Part shown: positions 1-5,378 of the stretch, in pieces
Layout: every line of letters starts with the position of its first letter
Position numbering within the stretch: the stretch's first letter is position 1
Source of the DNA: an uncultured Eubacteriales bacterium
Lineage (GTDB): Bacteria; Bacillota_I; Bacilli_A; RF39; UBA660
DNA: 8,065 nt
Assembly (NCBI GenBank): GCA_900321795.1
Contig: ONXO01000096.1
Location: 1 to 8,065, forward strand
Direction: 5' to 3'
Notes under the pieces: generated by a model
Database searches by the model: none
The model's input: the letters and a program-made list of their open reading frames with translations, nothing else
Told to the model about the DNA's origin: nothing
Translations under genes and position numbers: made by a program

Positions 1-1178
1 GTACCTGATATGTCCATACCTTTATGGTAAGAACGCACTCCACTTATTGGGTCAAAACGAGGCCCAAAGTCGTCTGTTATTACATAAGGTTTGTTTGTTG
101 GCCAGTACCATGAACCTAAGTCTCCTAAGTATTGAATTGCAAGTCCACCTTTAACTACAACTTCATTAACTACTGGAGTTATTACTTCAGTAGAAAGTGG
201 CACTACCTGCGTCATTGAGCCGTTTACTGTTTCAGTATAATAGGCTACTCTACTCATACCATTTTGGCCTTTTTGCTCTGTATATGTTGTCCCAACTAGT
301 AGCTTATTATCATATTTTATTTCACTGCTATACGTTACTTCCTTGTCTTCTACTAAGTTATTTTCAACTACTACACTAACCACTGGATTGATCAATCCTA
401 CATTTACTACTTGTCCATTAAATAATAATGCATTAGCACTTAATATGCTTGGGTTAACTATAAGGAATTCTTTAACATTAAGTTCATATAAAGCAGCTAT
501 TTCTTTAACAGTTTGCCCAGTTCTTACTATGTGTGTTCCTTGTGTTTCAGTTGTACCAAATAATAAATATTGACTTAGTTCATTAATATCTGTATATATT
601 TTATCGTTTGTGCTTAAGTATTTTTCTTTTGTTGTGATATCTTCTTTAAGTGATATGTTTTCTATAGTTGAACCTGTAGCAACTATTTTTTCTTGTGTAC
701 CATTTAAATAATTTTCATAGTCTTCTTCATCCACAAATGCTTTGATAGTGTTTTCAACCGCTTCATCAAAATCAGATAGTTTTAGTACATTTATTATTTC
801 ACTATCTTCTTCTGAATGATTAATTTTTATTTCATAACCTTTTACTGTGAAAGGTTCTACGTCTTTTATCCTAGCATATACATCTTTTACGTTGTCAACT
901 GTTCCTGTATATGTTACAAGTTTTGTTGTTTCTAAGGATATGGGAGCATATATTTTATCAACTTTATACTCTTTTTTTAGAGCTTCTTGTTCTTTATCTA
1001 TTAGTGAATAAAGCTCTTCTTCATCTTCTATTACCCCCACAATTTTTCCGCTTAGGTATACTTGATAAACTGTTTTTGGACTTCCTGCAAAGCCTCGTCT
1101 ATCAATACCCATAATAAAGATTAAACTAGATAGTATAACACCAAAAACTATAAGCGGATATATACTTTTCTTATTCAT
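1..1178 (-). CDS. Membrane-anchored LysM-G5-M23 (LytM) cell-wall peptidase, 3' end cut by window
   Basis: The minus-strand frame is open for 392 codons from the ATG at 1178 and runs off the left edge. Domains seen in order: an uncleaved-looking N-terminal membrane segment (residues about 6-26, no lipobox Cys); an unassigned stretch (27-210); a LysM-like repeat (about 214-261, THIVRTGQTVKEIA...NGQVVNV); a G5 domain (about 269-344, with YTEQKGQNG and ending VVVKG); and the start of an M23 domain with GPRFDPISG followed by HxxxD (H385, D389). In M23 enzymes that His and Asp are zinc ligands. The second half, with the HxH ligand, lies outside the window, so catalytic competence cannot be checked. 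Known members are extracytoplasmic endopeptidases that cut peptidoglycan cross-links; G5 and LysM are wall-binding modules. The start overlaps the end of dnaB by 8 bases and has a GAGG ribosome site 9 bases upstream (1188-1191), so it is probably translated from the rplI-dnaB mRNA. Sporulation SpoIIQ-type proteins also join a membrane anchor to LytM but lack LysM/G5, so a general wall hydrolase fits better. Confidence 0.9.
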   Translation of the reverse strand, partial: MNKKSIYPLIVFGVILSSLIFIMGIDRRGFAGSPKTVYQVYLSGKIVGVIEDEEELYSLIDKEQEALKKEYKVDKIYAPISLETTKLVTYTGTVDNVKDVYARIKDVEPFTVKGYEIKINHSEEDSEIINVLKLSDFDEAVENTIKAFVDEEDYENYLNGTQEKIVATGSTIENISLKEDITTKEKYLSTNDKIYTDINELSQYLLFGTTETQGTHIVRTGQTVKEIAALYELNVKEFLIVNPSILSANALLFNGQVVNVGLINPVVSVVVENNLVEDKEVTYSSEIKYDNKLLVGTTYTEQKGQNGMSRVAYYTETVNGSMTQVVPLSTEVITPVVNEVVVKGGLAIQYLGDLGSWYWPTNKPYVITDDFGPRFDPISGVRSYHKGMDISG

Positions 1179-2523
1179 CACTATTTTCCTCACTTTTTAC
1201 TACATTCTTAAAGTTAGTATACGTTCTTTCAAACATTAAGTCAACTGTTCCTGTTGAACCACTTCTGTGTTTTGAAATGATTAATTCAGTTGGTGATAAT
1301 GTTGGTCTATCTTTTGATTTAAACTTGTAATAGTCATCACAATATATAAACATTACTATATCTGCATCTTGTTCGATTGAACCAGATTCCTTTAAGTCAC
1401 TCATTATAGGTCTTTTGTCTTCTCTTTGCTCTACTCCACGAGAAAGCTGAGCTAAGGCAATTACAGGGACTTCAAGTTCCATAGCAAGTTTTTTTAGGTC
1501 TCTCGATATTTCACTTACTTCGTTTACCCTTTGACCTGAATATTTGCTTGAACTACTTAATAGCTGTAAGTAGTCTATAATTATTACATCTAAACCTTTG
1601 TCACTATTTTTTAGTCTTCTACATTTACTTCTTATTTCTGATACTGTTATTCCTGGTGTATCATCAATAAAAAATTTTGTATCTGCTAGTAGAGCTGATG
1701 TTTCGTTGTATTTTTTCCAGTCAGTATGCTCCATTCTACCAGTTCTTAGTTTTATTGAGTCTATTTGCCCGACTGATGAGTACATTCTATTTAGTATTTG
1801 TACTGCACCCATTTCTAGGTTAAATAAAGCTACTGATTTTTTAGAATTAATTGCCATGTTCGTAGCCATGTTGATTGCTAGCGAAGATTTACCCATTCCT
1901 GGACGACCTGCTATTATTATTAGTTCGTTGCCATGAAAGCCTGTTGTTCTCTTGTCTAAATCATAGAATCCTGAAGGAACTCCAGTTACTTCTCCACCAT
2001 TTTTAGCAAGAAATTCAATTTGCTCTTGTGCTTTAGATATCACTTCTTGAATTGGCTTGATTTCTTTTACCATTCTATCGGAGTTTACTGCAAGTATGCT
2101 TTTTTCAGCATTTTCAACAATAGTATTTACATCATCTTGTTCATTATAGCACTCATCTATTATTTGTGTAGATTTATTAATTAAGTTTCTAAGCACATAT
2201 TTTTCAAATATTATGTTTATGTAGTATTCAATGTTAGTTGGCGTTGCTACTGCATCTATTATTTCAGTTAGATATTCTATTCCTCCAACACTTGAAATAC
2301 CACCTTTTTCTTTTTCTAGTTCATTACTCACAGTTGTTATATCTACTGCTATGTCTTTATTTCTTAGACGGCAAAGGACTTCATGTATGATTTGATGTTT
2401 TGTGTCAAAGAACATGTTGCTTGTTAATTCTTCACATACTTTGTCTAATGCATCTTTAGAAAGAAAAGCACAGCCTAAGGCATTTATTTCAGCTTCTATA
2501 TTAGCTGGTTCTTTTCTAGCCAT
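1171..2523 (-). CDS. dnaB: Replicative DNA helicase DnaB
   Basis: This encodes the hexameric 5'-3' helicase of the replication fork (called dnaC in Bacillus subtilis). The 450 residues are the usual length and are complete. The N-terminal primase-interacting domain (about 7-110) starts with EAEINALGCAF, matching the family's EAE..LG opening. A linker follows, then the RecA-like ATPase domain from about 180. Walker A is GRPGMGKS (206-213). The catalytic Glu is in NLEM (E237). Walker B is IIIDYLQLL (D317). The block LAQLSRGVEQREDKRP (357-372) is followed by SDLKESGSIEQDAD, both typical DnaB signatures. KHRSG (R420) carries the arginine-finger position. No intein or insertion is present. The ATG at 2523 has GGTGA just upstream, overlapping the end of rplI, with only 2 bases between the genes. 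The stop (TAA at 1171) overlaps the following M23 gene. The rplI-dnaB order is conserved in Firmicutes. Confidence 0.98.
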   Translation of the reverse strand: MARKEPANIEAEINALGCAFLSKDALDKVCEELTSNMFFDTKHQIIHEVLCRLRNKDIAVDITTVSNELEKEKGGISSVGGIEYLTEIIDAVATPTNIEYYINIIFEKYVLRNLINKSTQIIDECYNEQDDVNTIVENAEKSILAVNSDRMVKEIKPIQEVISKAQEQIEFLAKNGGEVTGVPSGFYDLDKRTTGFHGNELIIIAGRPGMGKSSLAINMATNMAINSKKSVALFNLEMGAVQILNRMYSSVGQIDSIKLRTGRMEHTDWKKYNETSALLADTKFFIDDTPGITVSEIRSKCRRLKNSDKGLDVIIIDYLQLLSSSSKYSGQRVNEVSEISRDLKKLAMELEVPVIALAQLSRGVEQREDKRPIMSDLKESGSIEQDADIVMFIYCDDYYKFKSKDRPTLSPTELIISKHRSGSTGTVDLMFERTYTNFKNVVKSEENSDE

Positions 2524-2525
2524 TT

Positions 2526-2966
2526 TTAGTCACCTTCTTCAAGAGTTACTTTTAGTTCGGCTGTTACTTGTTTATGAAGTGATATTTTTACATTATGCAC
2601 TCCTAGGGTATTCAAGTCTTTAGCTTCTATTATCTTCTTGTCTATATTTATGTTCTTTTTAGCTAACTCTTCACTTATTTGTTTAGAACTTATGCTTCCA
2701 AAAACTTTTCCTTCTTTTCCAGTTTTAACTTTGAAAATAAGGTTTATGTCTTTTAGTTTCTTTTTAAGGTCCCCACAAGATTTTACTAATGCTGCTTCAT
2801 TTGCTTCTCTAGTCTTTATTTGAGTACTTAATACTTCTTTAGACTTATCTGTGTACATTACAGCTTTTTTTGATTTGATTAAGAATGCACCGAATCCATC
2901 TTTTACTTCTTTAATCTCATCTTTCTTACCAGTTCCTTTAACATTTTCAATTAAAATTACTTTCAT
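2526..2966 (-). CDS. rplI: 50S ribosomal protein L9
   Basis: This encodes bL9, which binds 23S rRNA near the L1 stalk and influences reading-frame maintenance. The 146 residues match the usual length of about 147-150. The N-terminal rRNA-binding domain opens with MKVILIENVKGTGKK and continues EVKDGFGAFLI. A long Lys-rich connecting helix (about 42-75) leads to the C-terminal domain with KEGKVFGSISSKQI (about 84-97) and LGVHNVKISLHKQVTAEL, both conserved L9 blocks. One oddity is that the usual GYARNFLIP segment reads GFGAFLIK, one residue shorter and without the Arg/Asn-Asn pair. The start codon has a strong GGAGG site 7 bases upstream. It is the first gene of the unit rplI-dnaB-M23 peptidase, with a clear promoter immediately upstream. 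Confidence 0.97.
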   Translation of the reverse strand: MKVILIENVKGTGKKDEIKEVKDGFGAFLIKSKKAVMYTDKSKEVLSTQIKTREANEAALVKSCGDLKKKLKDINLIFKVKTGKEGKVFGSISSKQISEELAKKNINIDKKIIEAKDLNTLGVHNVKISLHKQVTAELKVTLEEGD

Positions 2967-2984
2967 AAGTTCCTCCGAGGTAAT

Positions 2985-3013
2985 ATTATATCAATAAATT
3001 TCAAGAAATGCAA
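2985..3013 (-). promoter_or_regulatory. Extended -10 sigma-A-type promoter for rplI-dnaB-M23 operon
   Basis: Reading the minus strand, a TTGCAT -35 (3008-3013) is separated by 17 bases from a perfect TATAAT -10 (2985-2990), which is preceded by TGA, giving the extended -10 form TGnTATAAT. The predicted start of transcription is near 2978, leaving a leader of about 12 bases that contains little beyond the GGAGG ribosome site. There is no room for the long L-protein autoregulatory leader seen in some ribosomal operons. This is motif recognition only; no transcription start was measured. Confidence 0.8.
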
Positions 3014-3049
3014 AAGTGCAAGATTAAGTACCCTGTTTGTTTGGTTGAT

Positions 3050-3082
3050 TTTTAAAAACAAACCTCTATTTTTCTGAGGTTT
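3050..3082 (-). terminator. Rho-independent terminator after the D-Ala-D-Ala carboxypeptidase gene
   Basis: On the minus strand a 7-bp perfect stem (AAACCTC / GAGGTTT, arms 3076-3082 and 3060-3066) with a 9-base loop is followed by GTTTTTAAAAA. It starts 8 bases after the TAA stop of the carboxypeptidase gene and separates that gene from the rplI promoter. The T-tract is short (5), so termination may be incomplete. Confidence 0.7.
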
Positions 3083-3090
3083 ATAAAGAT

Positions 3091-4329
3091 TTATTTAACA
3101 CTATTAATTCGTTTTAATTTTTTTCTTTTTTTCCTTCTGATTAATACTCTTATCCTCAATAGTGTTAATATCAATGCTATTAGGCCAATAACTATAAATA
3201 CTATATTTACTTTTATAAACTCAAGTAAACTAAAATGAAGCGCTTCTTCTAACAAAATATCAATTTCTTTTACTAGTTCATTTTTGTAATATATTTTAAG
3301 TGTTCCTAGTTTAGTTTTAATTTCAGTATTATAATTAACTATTTTAATACCTTCATAATCTAACTTCAATTCTTCTTTATTGTAGTCTCCTTCAATGTAT
3401 TTAAAAATATCTTCTTTTGAATAAAATGTAATTGTGGATTCTTTAGCATATTTAGTTTCAAGACTTAAAAAAGCATCTCCTTCTTTAATCAAAAGAACTT
3501 TGTCGTATCCTTCTTTTAATGATGTGTATATATTGTTTAAATCTTTTACATGCTTATCCATGTCGTAATCAACTTTGGCATCTAAAGTTATAGTTATTAT
3601 GTTTTCGTTATCAATATTTGATAGTGTGCTTAAACAAAGGCCCGCTTCATCAGTATAGCCCGTTTTGCTTCCAAGTACATAAGATAAGTCATAAGGAAGA
3701 TTTTTACTATATGCAACTATTGTTGCTCTTAGATTTAAATCATTTGTTGTTTTATATGTTTTAGCTCTGTATATTTCTTTAAATGTACTATTCTTAAGTG
3801 CATATTTTAAGAGTGTAACTAAATCTTTGGAACTTGATTTACTTCCATCGTGGTAACCAGTAGTATCTACAAATGTCGTTTTTGTCATTCCTAGTTCTTT
3901 AGCTTTTTTGTTCATTAAATCAACAAAAGAAGAAACTGATCCCGATATGCTCACAGCTAAACTATCTGCTGCATCAGCTCCTGAAGGAAGCATAACACCG
4001 TAAAGTAAATCTCTATATGTAACAGTGTCTCCTGCATAGAAACCAGCCACTGAAGCATCCCAAGGTACATTTGAAAGCATACTCCAAGTTATAGTTATCT
4101 CTTTATCTAAATCTTCTATATTTTCCAAAGCCACTAGAACTGTCATTAATTTAGTTAATGATGCAATAGATTTCTGTTCATCTTCTTTTATTGAATATAA
4201 AACTCTATCTTCATCTAAATCGTACACTAAAACATTTTTTGAATATAAGCCTTCAATTTCTAAAGCATTCAAAAAAACAGGCAATAGTGTTACTAAAATT
4301 GTCAATAATAAATATTTTAACTTTTTCAT
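3091..4329 (-). CDS. D-alanyl-D-alanine carboxypeptidase (peptidase S11, low-molecular-weight PBP)
   Basis: This penicillin-binding serine carboxypeptidase removes the terminal D-Ala from peptidoglycan stem peptides outside the membrane. I place the start at the ATG at 4329 (412 residues), because it begins a clean signal peptide (MKKLKYLLLTILVTLLPVFLNA). A TTG ten codons upstream has no ribosome site. The active-site SxxK is SLTK (S57, K60). The second motif reads SGA (116-118) in LPSGADAAD instead of the usual SxN. The third is KTG (222-224) in LGSKTGYTDEAG. A beta-rich C-terminal domain follows, then a transmembrane helix (about 373-394) and a very basic tail (RRKKRKKLKR). It is therefore anchored by a true membrane span, unlike the amphipathic helix of E. 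coli PBP5. It is a single-gene unit with its own promoter and terminator. Its proximity to gerQ would allow a DacF-like sporulation role, but the sequence does not decide between dacA, dacB and dacF. Confidence 0.93.
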   Translation of the reverse strand: MKKLKYLLLTILVTLLPVFLNALEIEGLYSKNVLVYDLDEDRVLYSIKEDEQKSIASLTKLMTVLVALENIEDLDKEITITWSMLSNVPWDASVAGFYAGDTVTYRDLLYGVMLPSGADAADSLAVSISGSVSSFVDLMNKKAKELGMTKTTFVDTTGYHDGSKSSSKDLVTLLKYALKNSTFKEIYRAKTYKTTNDLNLRATIVAYSKNLPYDLSYVLGSKTGYTDEAGLCLSTLSNIDNENIITITLDAKVDYDMDKHVKDLNNIYTSLKEGYDKVLLIKEGDAFLSLETKYAKESTITFYSKEDIFKYIEGDYNKEELKLDYEGIKIVNYNTEIKTKLGTLKIYYKNELVKEIDILLEEALHFSLLEFIKVNIVFIVIGLIALILTLLRIRVLIRRKKRKKLKRINSVK

Positions 4330-4335
4330 ATTTAT

Positions 4336-4344
4336 ACTATAACA
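4336..4344 (-). promoter_or_regulatory. Extended -10 promoter of the carboxypeptidase gene, apparently leaderless
   Basis: The minus strand reads TGT TATAGT (TGn plus -10), then exactly six bases (ATAAAT), then the ATG at 4329. With usual spacing the first transcribed base would be the A of the start codon, leaving no leader. No Shine-Dalgarno sequence lies between this -10 and the ATG. There is no good -35; the position it would occupy (4359-4364) is the loop of the gerQ terminator. The TGn extension could compensate for the lack of a -35. Confidence 0.55.
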
Positions 4345-4374
4345 TAGAAAAGAAAGCAAGTGAGTGCTTTCTTT
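4345..4374 (-). terminator. Rho-independent terminator of gerQ
   Basis: On the minus strand a perfect 10-bp stem (AAAGAAAGCA / TGCTTTCTTT, plus-strand arms 4365-4374 and 4349-4358) with a 6-base loop runs into a T-rich tail (TTTCTTTTCTAT) that includes the second arm. It lies 11 bases after the gerQ stop codon and directly abuts the downstream gene's -10 element. Confidence 0.7.
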
Positions 4375-4385
4375 AAAAGTTTACA

Positions 4386-4730
4386 CTAGATTTGATAGTT
4401 TATTTTTTCATTGAACTCAACATAATCTAAATAAATCATAAGAAGCATATACCATTTACCAGTTTCAGGATCACTCATTATTAAATGATCTCTTCCAGCT
4501 TGCTCGATTATTCCGGTAAATACTTTATCTTTATGAGTTAATGAGTCTGTGAAGCTAAAGTATGCTGTAGCTTTTTTGCCTTTATTTAATCTTAAAATAT
4601 TTTCAATATAACTTTGTTCCATTGGTATGTCTTGCATATTAGTAGTTGGCATGCTTCCGGGATAAGCCGTATCTCTTTCATAACTTGAATCATTTGGAAA
4701 TAGTGGACTTTTATAATAACTTCCATTCAT
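4386..4730 (-). CDS. gerQ: GerQ-like spore coat / germination protein
   Basis: I recognise the GerQ (YwdL) core. EQSYIENILRLNKGKKATAY (38-57) is followed by VFTGIIEQAGRDHLIMSDP and YMLLMIYLDYVEFNEKINY, which track the B. subtilis protein closely. In B. subtilis GerQ is an inner spore-coat protein needed for the cortex hydrolase CwlJ to work in germination, and it is cross-linked by transglutaminase Tgl through N-terminal lysines. This copy is 114 residues, against about 180 in B. subtilis. Its first 37 residues are short and Pro/Ser/Tyr/Asn-rich, without the long Gln-rich tail, and with a single early lysine (K7). The start has AGGTGA 7 bases upstream. It stands alone between its own promoter and terminator and diverges from pduL. 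The gene suggests a spore former or a descendant of one; no other sporulation gene is visible here. Confidence 0.88.
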   Translation of the reverse strand: MNGSYYKSPLFPNDSSYERDTAYPGSMPTTNMQDIPMEQSYIENILRLNKGKKATAYFSFTDSLTHKDKVFTGIIEQAGRDHLIMSDPETGKWYMLLMIYLDYVEFNEKINYQI

Positions 4731-4748
4731 TTTTTAATCACCTGGTTA

Positions 4749-4754
4749 ATTATA
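4749..4754 (-). promoter_or_regulatory. Candidate -10 of gerQ promoter
   Basis: A TATAAT hexamer on the minus strand would start transcription near 4742 and give a leader of about 11 bases containing AGGTGA. The upstream region is AT-rich and has only a poor -35 (ATGAAT at 4773-4778, 18-base spacer). I see no convincing sigma-E or sigma-K promoter (no CATA-type -10), although gerQ is a mother-cell sporulation gene in Bacillus. Confidence 0.45.
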
Positions 4755-4783
4755 TTCTTTTTATTTATTATTATTCATTTTTT

Positions 4784-4803
4784 TGGTAAAATAGTGTTGG
4801 TGA
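4784..4803 (+). promoter_or_regulatory. Extended -10 promoter and ribosome site of pduL-prfB
   Basis: TGG TAAAAT (4784-4792) fits the extended -10 pattern TGnTAnAAT-like and predicts a start near 4799. GGTGA (4799-4803), 5 bases before the ATG at 4809, is the likely ribosome site and would lie at the very 5' end of the mRNA. No good -35 is visible in the T-rich run upstream. The GTG at 4794 in the same frame lies upstream of the predicted transcript start, which supports choosing the ATG at 4809. Confidence 0.5.
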
Positions 4804-4808
4804 AATAT

Positions 4809-5378
4809 ATGAAGATTAAAGTTGGAGTTAGTAACAGACATGTTCATTTAAGCAAAGAAGATTTTAAAAAGTTGTTTGGAAATGCAGATTTCTATAGTAT
4901 AAGAGATTTATCACAAGGTGGTGAATTTGCTTCTAACTTAGTTGTTAATATAAAGACAGAGAAAGGACAAATAGATAATGTTAGAATAGTTGGGCCTTTA
5001 AGAGACCATACACAAGTTGAGATTAGCAAAACTGATGCCTATAAACTAGGAATAAATCCACCAGTTAGAATGAGTGGAGATTTTGCTGGGGCACTCGATA
5101 TTATGTTAAGTTCCGATAGTGAAGAAGTTCTAGTTAAAGAAGCTTGTATACTTGCACATAGACATATTCATTGCAAAACCAGTGAACTAGAGAAGTATGG
5201 GCTTTATGAAGGCAAAATTGTTAAAGTTAAAGTGGATGGCCCTCGCGGGGGAATTCTTGATAATGTTATTGTTAAAGTTAAGGAAAATTTTAATTTAGAA
5301 TTACATTTAGATACTGATGAGGCTAATGCTTTTGGGCTTAACAATGGTGATATTGTAGAAATAATGGAGGAAGAGTAA
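4809..5378 (+). CDS. pduL: Phosphate acyltransferase (phosphotransacylase) PduL
   Basis: PduL is a zinc enzyme that interconverts acyl-CoA and acyl-phosphate (acetyl or propionyl), unrelated in fold to classical Pta. From the ATG at 4809 the protein has 189 residues. Both beta-barrel halves are present. The first metal motif is SNRHVHL (H11, H13). GPLRDHTQVEIS holds the phosphate-binding Arg (R65) and a metal-ligand Glu (E71). AHRHIH gives H119 and H121. LHLDTDEAN gives H166. The spacing of these residues matches the Rhodopseudomonas palustris structure, so the active site looks complete. There is no N-terminal encapsulation extension: the protein begins directly at the catalytic fold, and no microcompartment gene is nearby. 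A free cytosolic enzyme making acetyl-phosphate, probably paired with an acetate kinase encoded elsewhere, is the best reading. Its stop overlaps the prfB start (TAATG), so the two are co-transcribed and likely translationally coupled. Confidence 0.95.
   Translation: MKIKVGVSNRHVHLSKEDFKKLFGNADFYSIRDLSQGGEFASNLVVNIKTEKGQIDNVRIVGPLRDHTQVEISKTDAYKLGINPPVRMSGDFAGALDIMLSSDSEEVLVKEACILAHRHIHCKTSELEKYGLYEGKIVKVKVDGPRGGILDNVIVKVKENFNLELHLDTDEANAFGLNNGDIVEIMEEE

Noticed and set aside
1598..1936. Plus-strand 112-codon open frame opposite dnaB
   Set aside because: It is a mirror of the conserved helicase core, with no ribosome site, no recognisable domain and low-complexity hydrophobic content.
3035..3063. 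Second inverted repeat GTTTGTTT / AAACAAAC downstream of the carboxypeptidase terminator
   Set aside because: It is low-complexity and nearly all A/T, overlaps the T-tract of the stronger hairpin, and lies after the termination point, so an antiterminator role is not supported.
2967..3090. Possible small RNA or riboswitch between rplI and the carboxypeptidase gene
   Set aside because: The 124 bases are accounted for by the rplI promoter and the terminator; no further conserved structure is visible.
4330..4359. TTG at 4359 as the carboxypeptidase start
   Set aside because: No ribosome site precedes it, it falls within the gerQ terminator, and it would add ten residues ahead of a clean signal peptide.
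4794..4808. Upstream in-frame GTG as the pduL start
   Set aside because: It lies upstream of the predicted transcription start, overlaps the ribosome site of the ATG at 4809, and adds five residues (MLVKY) not expected before the conserved fold.
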